The position numbers were made by a program, and so were the translations under genes. Shown one piece after another: positions 48,021-60,279 of a DNA stretch of 64,000 nt. Origin of the DNA: Physcomitrium patens (Eukaryota > Streptophyta > Bryopsida > Funariales > Funariaceae); contig NC_037275.1 in NCBI RefSeq assembly GCF_000002425.4, positions 5,325,100 to 5,389,099 of the forward strand, in the 5' to 3' direction. Position 1 is the stretch's first letter. Each line of letters opens with the position of its first letter. Under the pieces are notes generated by a model. The model made no database searches. It was not told where the DNA came from and saw only the letters and a list, made by a program, of their open reading frames with translations.

Positions 48021-48088
48021 AAGAATAGCAAGATATATGAAAGATGATGATAATTTTTTATTAAATTCATTACTAAAAAAAGAAGTAA

Positions 48089-48285
48089 TATGATATATAT
48101 ATATGTATATATATATATTTATTCCAATAATTAACTATATGATTAAATAGAAGTAGATAAAAATATATTAATTTCATAATATCTTCTAAAAAAGCTTTCT
48201 AGAAGCTTTATAGATGTGGTTTTGATTTTACAAATGTTTGTAGTTGATTGATAGATTAAAATTTAGTCAAAAAATTAAATATAAG
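48089..48285 (+). repeat. E5 3' LTR, left fragment (cut by E3)
   Basis: It follows AAAAAAAGAAGTAA (polypurine relic). Its start has collapsed into a (TA)n run at 48090-48119; from 48120 it aligns with 37814-37980. It ends at ATAAG (48281-48285), the E3 target. The right part is 54680-55037. Confidence 0.8.
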
Positions 48286-48846
48286 TATCAAAGACAAGAA
48301 CTCAATGAAAAAGCAATTCAGACAAGTGAGCCTTCACTCAAAGAAAGGTAACAAAATATAAATAAACAAGTATGTATATTGAAAGAGAAATTGGAATGGC
48401 TATTACCAAAAGACAAGAAAACTAGAGACCCTTGAAACTAGACTAGAAGCAAGAATGGAGTTGACAAGAGTGAAGAAGGCTTCACTCTTGTCTCTATATA
48501 TACTATCTAACTAGGGGCTATGTGGCGACGTTCTATAGGACCTCCAATATGTGTTGACTTTGTAGGACACATGCCTTGACTTACAAGGCAAGTTTTTCTA
48601 CGTGTAGGCCACATAGTTAGCTTGATCTTCAAGCTAACAACATGAGTGGCACATGGCCAACTTATTGACCACGTTTCTAATCCAAAAAGTCAATTAAAGA
48701 CACCTATGAAGTCAAAGCAGCATCTATGAAGCTTTTAGGAAGCTACCATATTAAATACTATAGAATTAATTTACTTTTATCTACTTTTACTTACTTCCAC
48801 CTATTTGTATATGTAATTACTAGCTTACATGAGTATGTCCATGACA
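48286..48846 (-). repeat. E3 3' LTR (561 bp)
   Basis: It starts TATCAAAGACAAG (TGTCA decayed by G-to-A) and ends CCATGACA. It is followed by TTACTCCCTTCTTTTAAGG, the complement of a polypurine tract. Confidence 0.9.
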
Positions 48847-48888
48847 TTACTCCCTTCTTTTAAGGATGAATTCTACGAGGAGTAGTCA

Positions 48889-49311
48889 TCATATGTTGAG
48901 GAAATCTATGATGCGACAAATTGTATTCGCCACATACTTTGATCTTTATTCTCTTCGAAGATGATTGATAGGGCCTCTCAACCATCGGTAGTGTCCCATA
49001 CCAGAGCGGGAAGACCATCCAGTTATTTGATCATTATTGAGGCCTTCATAACTTCCTTCGAATAAAATATTTGGAACACCATCAGGAATTGTTCCTACTT
49101 CTAGCAAAATCACCAAATATCGGGAGTCCCTTCCCAAATCGTGATACCAAATGTGTTGTATCTCGCCATCTATTCGAGGAAGAATACGTCATTCTTCAAG
49201 ATCTTCATCTCGATTGCGTTGTCTTGAAGGTTGTGACAATCATAATGACTCGTCCGACAAGTCAGTAAATAAAAGCTCTTGAGTCAAATCTGCTGGTTGT
49301 TATTTCTCCAT
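48889..49311 (-). pseudogene. E3 third reading frame (141 codons), unknown protein
   Basis: From ATG 49311 one register runs 423 bp to TGA 48889 without any indel against E1. In-frame stops occur only at a few sites and each can be explained as CGA to TGA or CAA to TAA. The middle 64 codons (48946-49137) are open, with GRDSRYLVILLEVGTIPDG and the core SSRSGMGHYRWLRGPINHL. An Asp/Glu/Arg-rich segment precedes it and a basic C-terminus follows. It lies about 95 bp after the pol stop. No family recognised. Confidence 0.7.
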
Positions 49312-49405
49312 CTCCTCAGCGTCACTACTACAAAGAAGCTACGAACAAGGATTGAAAGTAGAATGTTATCTTACCTAGATGTTGTTTCTTTTATAAAGAA
49401 GGTTT

Positions 49406-52400
49406 TCATCTTAATTTTGATGGATGTCATCGATAAAAAGCCTCCACCGTCTTTGCTACATTTGCAAGATTCTTTATTGGCTCCCATGTGCGTTCACTAA
49501 TATCATATCTACGCCAATGGATAAGATATTTTAATTTATTTTGGTGCCGCCTTGAATCTAAGACTTCTTCTACTTCAAACTCTTCATTATTGTCTACTTC
49601 TATAGGAGGAGGTGGAGCTTGTCATCTTCTTGGTATGTCCACTGTCTTATATGGTTCAAGAAGAGACACGTAGAATATTGGATGGATTTTCATTGACTCC
49701 AGTAGATATAAATGATATGCAACTGGATTGATTTGTGCAGAAATAGAAAATGGTCCAAGTCTTCAATAGTCCAACTTATCACAAGGACAAGTGGTCTTGA
49801 TATTATGACGAAGTAGTCATACCTTATCACCCAAGAAGAATGGTGGTTGTTTCTTTCGATAGACATCTGCATTGACCTTTTGTTGTTCTTGAGCCTCTTT
49901 TAATTGTGCCTTCATCGTTGTATGTAGCTCTGATAAATGAATCGCCAAATCTTTCGCAGTAAGATTATCAACTTTTGAGAAGTCAAAAGTATCAAGTCGT
50001 GGATGATAACCATAATTAGTAAAGAAAGGTGTTTGTTTTATAGAAGAATGTACCATGTTATTGTAAGCAAATTCTGCCAATGGCAAAAGAGTTGTCCAAT
50101 CATCTTGTTGGTAGTTAATGATACATCTTAAATATTGCTCCAAAACTTGATTAACAAGCTCCGTTTGTCCATCAGTTTGAAGATGGAATATTGAAGATAG
50201 TTTTATATCTACTTTTAGAATCTTGAAAAGAGTCTGCTAAAATCTTGATACAAATTGAGTTCCCCTATCTGATATAATATCCTTGTATAATCCATGATAG
50301 CAATAGATATTGTCAAGAAAGAGCTTAGCTGTTTCTTCACTTGTGATAGATTTTGTACATGGTACAAAATGTGCCATCTTGGTAAAATGATCTACTATCA
50401 CGAATATAGAGTCATAAGAACATGAGATTGGAAGATCCGTGATGAAGTCCATAGAAACAGAAGACCATGATTATTCTGGAATGGGTAATGGCTGAAGAAG
50501 TCCAAAAGATCGATGACGAGGAATTTTTGATCTTGAGCAAACATCACATGATTCTACAAAATCTTTGACTGCCTTTCCCATTTGAGGCCACCAAAAATCC
50601 TTAGATATCAGCTCTAAAGTCTTATTATATCCAAAATGTCCTGCTATTGGAAAGTCATGATGAGCTTGAAGAATACCTAAACGTGCTTCTCCTTCTGGAA
50701 CATATAGGCATCCTTCAAAATAAAGTTGGTTATTCTTGAATTCAAATTTAGAGGGATCATGAGATTTAGAAGAATTATTCTTGATATCATGAACAAGAGG
50801 GTCTGAAGACATACTTAACTGGACTTGCTTAAGAAAAGTTAAATCAACAATCAATATTGATTTTATTGCTCGAAGATGAAATTGCTCCAGCTTCAAGAGA
50901 ACCGTTCTTTGTTGCTCAAGAGCTGCATTTTCTTCTTTTGGTACAAGATAAGAACGTCTAGACAAGGCATTGGACAAGCCTTGTTGTTTTCCTGGCCGAT
51001 AAGTGATGATGAACTTGAATCTTAATAAAGACATGCTTCAACGAGCTTGACTACGATTTAGTACGCGTATTGACATAAAATATTTGAAGTTCTTATGATC
51101 CATATACACGATGACGGGACTAGAAGCACCTTCTAGATAATGATGCCATTCTTGAAAAGAATCCACAATTGCAAGAAGTTTTTTATCATGGATCTCATAA
51201 TTGATTTCTGTTGTTGAGAATTTTCTTGAATGAAAGGCTACTGGATGAAGTTTGTGATATGTTTCTATTTGTAATAAAACCATATCCAGAGCAAAGTCTG
51301 ATGTATCAGTTTTCATAAAGAATGCTTTGGAAAAATCAACACGATACAAGATTGGCGCAAAAACAAACGCTGTCTTCAAAGATTCAAAAGCAACTTCCGC
51401 TTCTTGATTCCATTGGAGTTTGTCTTTACAAGTCAAACGTGTAAGTAGAGCTGCAACTCGAGAGAAGTCCTTGATGAAGATCTGATAGTAGTTAGCAAAT
51501 CCCAAAAAGCATTGGACATCTCTTACCGTATTTGAGATCTTCCAATCTATAATAGTTTGAACTTTCTTAGGATCCATCATAAGTCCATCATTTGAAATGA
51601 TGTAACCTAAGAAATTGACTTGAGTAGTGTGGAATACACACTTTTCTATCTTGGCATAGAGTTCTGCATCTCTTAATTTTTGTAACAACATGACGAACAT
51701 GAAGTTCATGTTCATCTGGATTCTTAGAATAGATCAAGATGTCGTTTAGATAACAGACTACAAAATCGTCCAAAAACTCTCGAAAAACATCATTCATTAA
51801 ATGTTGAAAAGTTACTGGTACATTTGTAAGTCCAAAAGGTATGATGTTGTATTCAAAATATCCATACCTAGTTCGAAACATAGTCTTCTATTCATCTCCT
51901 TCTTTGATGCATACTAGATTGTATGCTCTCCGAAGATCTATTTTTGTATAGATCTTAGTTTGATTCAGCTGATCAAAAAGTCCAAATATTAAAAATAGTG
52001 GATACCTATTTTTGATGGTAATCTTGTTGAGTCCTTGATAATCAACACACATCCACAATGATCCATATTTTTTCTTCACAAATAGAATTGAAGCTCCTGT
52101 CGGAGATTTAGAATGGCGTATGAAATTCTTGGCTAGATTTTCTTCAATATACTCTTTGAGTTCAGTCTATTCATTTTGTGATAAACTATAGATTGGTTCG
52201 AATGGAGGTTGTGCTCCTTCTTGAAGGTCAATTGAGCAATCATAGGGACGATGTTCTGAGAGTGTATCCGCATTTTTTTTTTCGAATACATCTTAAAATT
52301 CTTGATATTGGCTTGGAATGCCACTTGAAGTCTTTCCTCTAGTAGAAACAGGTGTGGCATAAATAATATATGGTGATTCTTTCATAGCAGCATGTAAGAA

Positions 52401-52895
52401 AGCTTTTGCACCTATAAATACGGATTTAATTGAATTGAACTTATGACTCTCTACTTGATTAACTACACTATTAGTTATACTTTTAGAAAAAATAAGAGTT
52501 TAGGAAATCCAATCTATTTGAGGGTTGTATTTTTCTAACCACAATAAATCTAAAATGATTGGATTAGAGGGAGATCTAATGATATTAAATACTACAAAGC
52601 TATTACGACCATTGATTATTACTTCTATAGGAAGGGTTTTGTGAATAATATCTCCAAAAGACAATGGGCGACCATCTATGACTTCTACATGAACAGGTTT
52701 AGTTTTCTTTACTAAAGATATGCTATGTCTTTTAGTAAATTCTTCATCTAAGAAACACGCCAAGGCTCCAGAATCTAATAAGGTAGAGGCTTTGTAATAT
52801 TTAAGTCCTAAAATAACATTTAATGTAAAATAAAGAGAGGGCTCTGAGGAGAGAATAGGACTTTTACTAAATGTTGTGTAAGGTTCCAGCCGCAC
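49406..52895 (-). pseudogene. E3 pol remnant
   Basis: Protease lies at about 52500-52895 (DSGALACFLDEEF). RT has counterparts of VMPFGLTNAP at about 51840 and a near-intact box CYLNDILIYS at about 51745, with the first catalytic Asp now Asn. RNase H is 51038-51400. The integrase zinc finger and core lie at 50240-50650 (H, H, CDVCSRSK, MDFITDLP). The integrase C-terminus is 49817-50143 and the chromodomain about 49430-49560. It ends at TGA 49406-49408. Stops and at least two frameshifts (near 51690 and 49800). Confidence 0.9.
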
Positions 52896-52900
52896 AGTCC

Positions 52901-53906
52901 CTATTGTATCTCGATAAACTTGTTTTCCGACATATTGTCTTTTTTGACAGCCATACTCCTCATTTTGTGATTGTCATTTCTTTGGATAATGTTGAGCACT
53001 GTGCTTTGGTTCTCCACAATATAAACATAATCCTTCTTGATGACGACAAGTCTTTTCTTGCTCAGTAAGAGATTTGAAACGTACTGTATCAATTTACATA
53101 TCCTCTACTTTCAAATGTATGTGTTGAAGAGGTGTTGGTGTTGCCATTGAATTATAGTAACGTTGAGGTCCACTTATACGGTTCTCAAATCAAAATTCAA
53201 AAAGGTGATTGTCACACTTCACAGCAAAGTCAATTGTTTGACTCAATGTTTGAGGATTAGGTAAGTTGAGCATTAATTTTTTTACCTCATATTGTAATCC
53301 ATAGAAAAATTGGCTTATAAGTGCAGCATCATCGCACTTGATATCAGTTGCAAGTTATCAAAATTGTGAAGCATACAACGTTATTGATCGATTGCCTAAT
53401 TGTAAAATACGGATCTTATTGGTTGCAATATGAATTGCATCATGTTCTCCATACATGGATCGAAACTCCACCAGAAAAGCCTCTAGATTATCCAATATTG
53501 GATCTCATCGTTTAAAAAAAGATAAAAACCATGATAGTACTGAACTTGAAAGAAGTGTACCAATGAATCTAACTTACAATCTTGGAGTTGGATAGCTTTC
53601 GGATTGAATTTCAGTCACAAGTTCCACTTGATTGATAAATCCTCAAAACTTGGAGCTGGTGCCATCAAACTTCTTGGATAGGGCAATTCTTGGTTCTCTA
53701 ATACTGGAAGGGCGTTCTACCATAGGAGAAAGGACATGATTTGGTGCAGATGTTGAAGTAGCTCCAACCATTTCTATATCTTCACTTCCTGCCAATCTTG
53801 TTAGTCCTTGTCATGATAAATTGAGTTGATGCATTGCAAGCATTAACTCTATCAATTGCTCTTGTATTTGTGCCATTGCACTCTTCATTTCAAGAAGTTC
53901 TACCAT
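52901..53906 (-). pseudogene. E3 gag remnant
   Basis: ATG 53906 opens a frame matching E2 gag end to end. The zinc knuckle reads LCLYCGEPKHSAQHY, again with Tyr in the last ligand position. About ten nonsense codons, mostly TGA or TAA replacing CGA or CAA. The TCGGAAAAC element is kept before the gag end; the frame passes the usual TAG position and stops at 52901-52903. Confidence 0.88.
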
Positions 53907-54118
53907 GATAATACTTAGAAGAGAGAAGATGTCTAATATTGCTCAAGACAAATAGAAGAGAGGACTTGCGGACAAAAGAAATACTAAGGATAATATCAGT
54001 TTAGAAGAGGGTAATCCGCAACTTCTAATACGCTTATATCTTATCAAGAAAAAAGGGTAATCCACTCTTAATCAAGATTAGACAAAGCTCTGATATTGTA
54101 AGTGTACTCTTGTCAATC
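53907..54118 (-). promoter_or_regulatory. E3 leader and primer-binding region
   Basis: It has the same layout as E2: GATTGACAAGAGTACACT directly after the LTR, TCTTGTC/GACAAGA across the junction, and TATCAGAGC 23 bases inside. Confidence 0.55.
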
Positions 54119-54679
54119 TGTCAAGGACAAGAACTCGATGAAGAAACAATTCAGACAAGTGAGCCTTCCCTCAAAGAGAGGTAACAAAATATATATAAAC
54201 AAGTATGTATATTGAAAGAGAAACTGGAATGGCTATTGCCAAAAGACAAGAAAACTAGAGACCCTTGAAACTAGACTAGAAGCAAGAAAAGAGTTAACAA
54301 GAGTGAAGAAGGCTTCACTCTTGTCTCTATATATACTATCTAACTAGGGGCTATGTAGCGACGTTCTATAGGACCTCCAATATGTGTTGACTTTGTAGGA
54401 CACATGCCTTGACTTACAAGGCAAGTTTTTCTACATGTAGGCCACATAATTAGCTTGATCTTTAAGCTAACAACATGTGTGGTACATGGTCAACTTGTTG
54501 GCCACATTTTTAATCCAAAAAGTCAATTAAAGACACCTATGAAGTCAAAGTAGTATCTATGAAGCTTCTAGGAAGCTTCCATATTAAATACTATAGAATT
54601 AATTTACTTTTACCTACTTTTACTTACTTCCACCTATTTGTATATGTAATTACTAGCTTACATAAGTATGTCCGTGATA
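54119..54679 (-). repeat. E3 5' LTR (561 bp)
   Basis: It starts TGTCAAGGACAAG and ends TCCGTGATA (C-to-T in the terminal CA). ATAAG follows at 54680. A TATATATAGAGAC box lies on the transcribed minus strand near 54324-54338. Confidence 0.9.
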
Positions 54680-55037
54680 ATAAGCCACATATATTGATAG
54701 ATTGTAGAAAAAACTAATTATGTGGTATATGTGTAAAAAAATTCTTTGTAAGTTAAGACATATTTTTAGCAAAGTCAATCCATATTAGAGGTCCTATAAA
54801 ACATTGTTATATAGCTTCTAGTTAGATAATATATATAGAAGCAAAATTGAAATTTTTTTTCACTCTTGTTAATATTTTTTTACTTCTTAATCTTATTTTA
54901 AGACTTTCTAATGTTTTTATCTTTCAAAATAGCCATTATAGTTTAATGGTATATTATTTTAGAATGATTTTTAAGTCCTTTTGAATGACACAAGAATGTA
55001 TTGATCTTTTAGTTCTTTGAGGTTCTTGTCTTTGAAA
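54680..55037 (+). repeat. E5 3' LTR, right fragment
   Basis: It begins with the duplicated ATAAG, then CCACATATATTGATAG, and aligns with 37975-38320 of the E5 5' LTR through TTCTTTGAGGTTCTTGTCTTTGA. It ends at about 55037. Confidence 0.8.
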
Positions 55038-55746
55038 TTTTTCCATTGCTACTAAGATTGCCAATGATATTGAGCCTAATAGAAAGATGTAATAGAAAAG
55101 TAATGATAAATTATAAAAAGATAATAAAAAGTTTAGTCTTAATACTACTTTTTGTAGGAGAAACTTCTATTTACTTTATGGAAGTATAAATGAATCAAAT
55201 AAAAATAAATAAGATTTAAAATTGATATGGATATATTTAAAAATAATAATAATAAATTAAAATAAAATTTATTTTAAATTACTAAAAATTGATACTTAAA
55301 GAAGACCCATTGGTAATTTGGGTCTAAATTAGATTCTAAAGTACATAATAGTACATCTACGGAAATTTCAAGTTTTTTTTGTAAATTAAAGCGTGGATTT
55401 TGACAAAAGACTTTATAATATTTTTTAGAGTAATAGTTTTGGATAATTTGAGTTTGTAATGGCTTTTTAAGAGCTTTATAAAGTCAAGATTTTTTTTGGT
55501 GAATCTGATTTAGAAAAATAAAAAAAGATTTTTTTTGGTGAATCTGATTTAGAAAAATAAAAAAAGATTTATTTTTAGAAGAATTTTGTGAGTTTGGTAG
55601 TAGATCTATAAGTGAAAATTTATAAATTTGTAATTATAGTTTTTCTATTGCATGCTATAAATTTGAGCATAATCAAATAGTTAAATTGATAGTTATTGAA
55701 GTTCAAGTGAGTTGGTGTCTCAAAAATGAGATTTTAAGGATCAATG
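55038..55746. other. AT-rich spacer with a 39-bp perfect tandem duplication
   Basis: Units 55488-55526 and 55527-55565 are identical (GATTTTTTTTGGTGAATCTG then a TTTAG(A)n tail). The rest shows no coding potential or repeat partner in the window. Confidence 0.7.
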
Positions 55747-56293
55747 TGTCAAAGACATGAACTAGAAGAAGATGCATAAACTTAAAAAGTCTATATTAAA
55801 AGAAAAGTGATAAAATAACAATAAAGTAGTATGTGTATTAAAAAGAAACTGGAATGGCTATTGCCAAAAGACAAGGAAATTAAAGACTCTTAAATCTAAA
55901 TTAGAAGCAAGAAAGGAGTTGATAAAAATGAAAAGGACTTCGTTCTTGCCTCTATATATACTATCTAATTAAGAGCTACTTGGTGATATTCTATAGGACC
56001 TCTAATATATGTTGACTTTTTAAAAGACATGCGTTAGTTTACAAGGCAAGTTTTCTACATGTGGGCCACATAATTAGCTTGTTCTTCAAGCTATCAATAT
56101 GTGTGATATATGGTCAATTTTTTGACCACGTTTTTATCCTAAAAATTCAATTATAGATATTTATAAAGTCAAAGCAATATTTATGAAGCTTTTAGAAAGC
56201 TTATATAGAAGATATTATAGAATTAATCTACTTTTACTTAATTTTATTTAATCATATAGATATATATTGATTTACATGTATATATCCATGATA
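55747..56293 (-). repeat. E6 3' LTR (547 bp)
   Basis: It runs TGTCAAAGACATG...TCCATGATA. It keeps the TGCCTCTATATATACTATC segment and the AAGGCAAGTTTTCTACATG block. Confidence 0.83.
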
Positions 56294-56334
56294 TTAACTT
56301 CCTTTTAAAGGACAAGTTTCACAAGGAGCAGTCA

Positions 56335-56757
56335 TCATATGTTGAAAAAATCCAAAATGCCGCAAATTATATTTGCCACATACTTTCATCTTTGTTTTCT
56401 TTGAAGATAATTGATAGGACCTTTCAACCACCAATAGTGTCTTATATCAAGGCAGAAAGCCCATCCATTTATTTGATCATTGTTGAGACCTTCATGACTT
56501 TCTTCAAATAAAATATTTGAAATATCGTTAATAGTTGTTCTTATATTTAATAAAATTATCAAACATCAAGAGTCCCTTCCAAAATCATGATATCAAATGC
56601 ATTGTATCTCGCCATCCATTTGATGAAGAACATGTTGTTCTTGAGGATCTTTATCTTAATTGCATTATCTTGAAGGCTATGACAATTACTATGTCTCATC
56701 CAATAAATTAGCAAACAAAGGCTCTTCAGTCAAATGTGCTAGTTGTTGATTTTTCAT
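56335..56757 (-). pseudogene. E6 third reading frame, decayed
   Basis: The length from the ATG equivalent (56757) to the TGA (56335) is exactly 423 bp, as in E1 and E3. Counterparts of FEGSYEGLNNDQ lie at about 56480-56515 and of the GPINHLRRE segment at about 56400-56430. Many stops, consistent with older age. Confidence 0.6.
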
Positions 56758-56859
56758 TTTTTTAATATCACAAATATATAGAAACAACAATCAAAGATAG
56801 AAGGTAGAATACAATCTTCCTTGGACTTTGTTTCTTTTATAGCAAAGACTTACTATTCT

Positions 56860-59421
56860 TCATCTTAGTTTTAATGGATGTTATCAATGAATAGTCTGTA
56901 TTGCCTTTGTTGTATTTATAAGATTCTTTACTCATTCTCATGTGCATTCACTAATATCATATCTATGCTAATGGATAAAATATTCTAATTTATTTTGATA
57001 CCATCTTGAATCTAAAATTTCTTCTACTTCAAATTCTTTATTATTGTCCACTTCTATAAGAGGAAGTGGAGCTTGTCTTCTTTTTGGTATATTCATAGTC
57101 TTATGTGATTCAAGAAAAGACATGTAGAAGACAAGATAGATCTTCATTGACTCTAATAGATGTAATCAATAAATAATTGAATTGATTTGTTCAAAAATAA
57201 AAAAATATCTAAGTATGCGGTAGTCTAATTTATTATAAAGATGAGTAATCTTGATATTATGACAAAGTAATTATACCTTATTACCTATATTGAATTGTAG
57301 TTGTTTCTTTTGATAAGCATCCGCATTGATCTTTTGTCATTCTTCAGTTTCCTTTAATTACATCTTTATTATTGCATGTAGCTCTGATAAATGATTTGCC
57401 AAACCTTCTACTATAAGATTATCAACTTTTAAAAAGTTAAAAGTATGAAATTATTGATGATAACCATAATTAACAAAGAAAGGTATCTATTGCATAGAAA
57501 AATGTATTATATTGTTATAAGCAAACTCTACCAATGGCAAGAAGGTTTTTCAATTATCTTATTGATAATTGATGGTACACCTTAAGTATTGCTCTAAAAC
57601 TTAGTTTATGTGCTTTGTTTATTTATCAGTTTGAGGATGAAAGGCCAAAGAGAACTATACGTCCACCTTTAAAATCTTGAAAAGAATTCTCCAAAATCTT
57701 GATATAAATTGAGTCTCTTTATTTGATATAATATCTTTCGACAATCTATGATATCAATAGATATTATCAAAGAAGAGCTTGGCAGTTTCTTCACTTGTGA
57801 TAGATTTTGTGTATGATACAAAATGTGGGATTTTGGTAAAATGATCTATTATCTTGAATATAGAATCACATGATTTTGAGATTAAAAGATGCATAATAAA
57901 ATCCATAGAAATAAAAGTCCGTGGTTGTTCTGGAATAGATAATAGATGAATAAGTCCATAAGATTGATGCTGAGGAGTTTTTGAACTTGAACAAATGTCA
58001 CATGATTGAACAAAGTCTTTTACAGCCTTCAACATTTGTGGCAACCAAAAATCTCTAGATATTAGCTCCAAAGTCTTGTTGTATCGAAAATGTCCTACTG
58101 TTGAAAAGTCATGATGTGCTTGAAAAAAACGTAAATATGCTTCTCTTTCTGGTACATATAGGTATCCTTCAAAATAAAGTAGGTTGTTTTTAAACTTAAA
58201 CTTAGAAGTAACACAAGACTTAGAAGAAGTATTCTTCATATCATGAATAAGAAGATCAAAGGACATACTTGATTGAATTTGTTTGAAAAAAATTGAATCA
58301 ATAGTCAATATTGATTTCATTGCTCAAAGATAAAATTATTTTGGCTTCAATAAAATTGTTCCTTATTGATCAAAAGCTACATCTCTTTCTTTTGGTGCAA
58401 GATAAGAATGTCTAGAAAGGGCATCAAACAAATCTTCTTATTTTCTTAGCTGATAAGTGATATTGAATTCAAATCTTAATAAAAACATACTCCAACAAGC
58501 TTAGCGATAATTCAAAATATGAATTGATATAAAATACTTGAGGTTCTTGTGATCCATATACATAGTGACTAGATTGAAAGCGCTTCCTAGATAATGATGT
58601 TATTTTTGAAAAGAATCCACAATTGCTAGAAGCACTTTGTCATGGATCTCATAGTTAATCTTGATTGCTGAAAATTTTTTGCAATAAAAAGCTACTAAGT
58701 GAAGTTTATCATCTATTCTCATTTTTGATAATGTAACACCCAAAGCAATATCCAATGCATCCGTTTCCATAAAGAATGCCTTAGAAAAGTCAATACAATA
58801 TAAGATTGGTGCAAAAACAAAGGTTGTCTTCAAAGCTTCAAATATTACTTTTGCTTCTTGATTCCATTGAAGTTTGTCTTTACAAGTCAAACATGTAAGT
58901 GGAGCTACAATTTAAGAAAAGTCTTTCATAAAGATCCGATATTAGTTGAAAAATTCCAAAAAACATTAGACATCTCGGACCATTTTTGGGATCTTCGAAT
59001 CCATAATAGTTTGAACTTTCTTAGGATCCATCATAAGTCCATCGTTTGAAATGATGTAACTTAAGAAGTCAACTTGAGTAGTATAGAATATACACTTTTT
59101 TATTTTAGCATAGAGTCTCGCATCTCTTAATTTTTGTAATATAAGACAAATATGAAGTTTATGTTCTTAAGTATTCTTAAAATAGATTAAAATATCATCT
59201 AAATAACATACAACAAAATTATCTAAAAATTCAAAAAAAAATATTGTTCATAAGATGTTGAAAAGCTGTTGGTGCATTTGTAAGTTCAAAAGGCATGACA
59301 TTATTTTTAAAATGTCTATATCTGGTTTGAAATGTAGTCTTTTATTCATCTCCTTCTTTGATGCATATTAGATTGTATAAGACCTTTATTAGGTATTTTA
59401 CAAGATTCAAACTACACGATC
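56860..59421 (-). pseudogene. E6 pol remnant
   Basis: The chromodomain lies about 56930-57070. The integrase C-terminus follows at about 57250-57560. The integrase zinc finger and core (57754-58320) form the longest open stretch, with HFRYNKTLELISRDFW and CDICSSSK. RNase H (58600-58890) and RT pieces reach about 59390. The protease and first RT part are deleted. Confidence 0.8.
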
Positions 59422-59921
59422 TCTATTGTAACTAGATAAACTTGTTTTTCGATATATTGTCTTCTTTGACATTTGTATTCTTCATTTTATAATTGCATTA
59501 CTTCTTTGGATAATATTGAGCAATGTACTTAGATTTTTCATAATACAAGTATAATCCTTCTTGACAACAACAAGCCTTTTCTTGCTCAATAAGAGGTTTG
59601 AAACATATCGCATTAATTTACATATCTTCTACTTCTGAATGTATGTGTTAAGGAGGCATTGATATTGCCATTGAATTATAATAATATTGAGGCATACTTG
59701 TCCGACTCTTAGATCAAAATTTAAAAAGTTAATTATTATACTTCATAGCAAAGTCAATTGCTTGATTCAATGTTTGAAGATCAAGTTTGTTGAGTATCAA
59801 TTTCTTTACCTCATAGTTTAATCCATAAAAAAATTGGTTAATTAAAGCAGTATCATTTTATTTAATATTAATTACAAGTTATCAAAATTATCAAGCATGT
59901 AATATTATAAATCAATTGTCT
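59422..59921 (-). pseudogene. E6 gag remnant (C-terminal half)
   Basis: Matches include the TTTTCGATATATTGTCTTC junction (59443-59461), the knuckle region 59500-59560, and the counterpart of ASQF...KLMLNL at about 59770-59900. The N-terminal half of gag is missing before the LTR. Confidence 0.7.
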
Positions 59922-60279
59922 TGTATGAAAGACACAAATTGGAAGAAGATACATAAACTCATAGAATCTATATTAAAAAAAAAGTAACAAAATAGAAGAA
60001 AGTATGTATATTCGAGGAAGAATCGAAATGGCTATTGTCAAAGACTAGAAAACAAAAGACTCTTAAAACTAGACTAAAAGCAAGAAAGGAATTAATCAGA
60101 GTGAAGAAGACCTCATTCTTGTTTCTATATATACTACTTAACTAAGAATTATGTGGCGACATGCTATAGGACCTCTAATACACATCCAACTTACAAAACA
60201 CATATCTAATTTGCAAGGCAAGTTTCTTAGGTGTATGCCATATGTCCAATTTGTATTACAAGTGGTCAACATGTCGACA
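59922..60279 (-). repeat. E6 5' LTR, truncated
   Basis: It starts TGTATGAAAGACAC and follows the LTR through TTTCTATATATACTACTTAAC to ACAAGTGGTCAACATGT, where similarity stops. Confidence 0.75.

Larger units (their letters stand above)
48286..54679 (-). mobile_element. E3: complete but decayed chromovirus, subfamily A
   Basis: It is 6394 bp, with 561-bp LTRs at 48286-48846 and 54119-54679 that differ at roughly 30 sites by eye, and perfect ATAAG duplications at 48281-48285 and 54680-54684. The minus strand carries gag, pol with chromodomain, and the full 141-codon third frame. Most lesions are single nonsense changes, with a few frameshifts. It was inserted into the 3' LTR of E5. It is younger than E5 and older than E2. 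Confidence 0.94.
37791..55037 (+). mobile_element. E5: old chromovirus split by a copia element and by E3
   Basis: The 5' LTR is 37791-38320, and the 3' LTR is 48089-48285 plus 54680-55037. Between them lie gag and pol in order, interrupted by a Ty1/copia element (40487-45732). The 3' LTR is interrupted by E3 (48286-54679). Without insertions it would be about 5.6 kb. It lacks the third frame, since the chromodomain is followed within about 100 bp by the 3' LTR. No target duplication is recognisable and decay is extreme, so it predates both insertions. Confidence 0.85.
55747..60279 (-). mobile_element. E6: decayed chromovirus with deleted protease/RT start and truncated 5' LTR
   Basis: The 3' LTR is 55747-56293. 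The third frame, chromodomain, integrase, RNase H and part of RT follow on the minus strand. At about 59390 the RT sequence jumps straight to the protease start, so about 900 bp are missing. Gag debris follows to about 59921, and the 5' LTR (from about 59922) breaks off at about 60279. No target duplication can be read. Confidence 0.83.
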
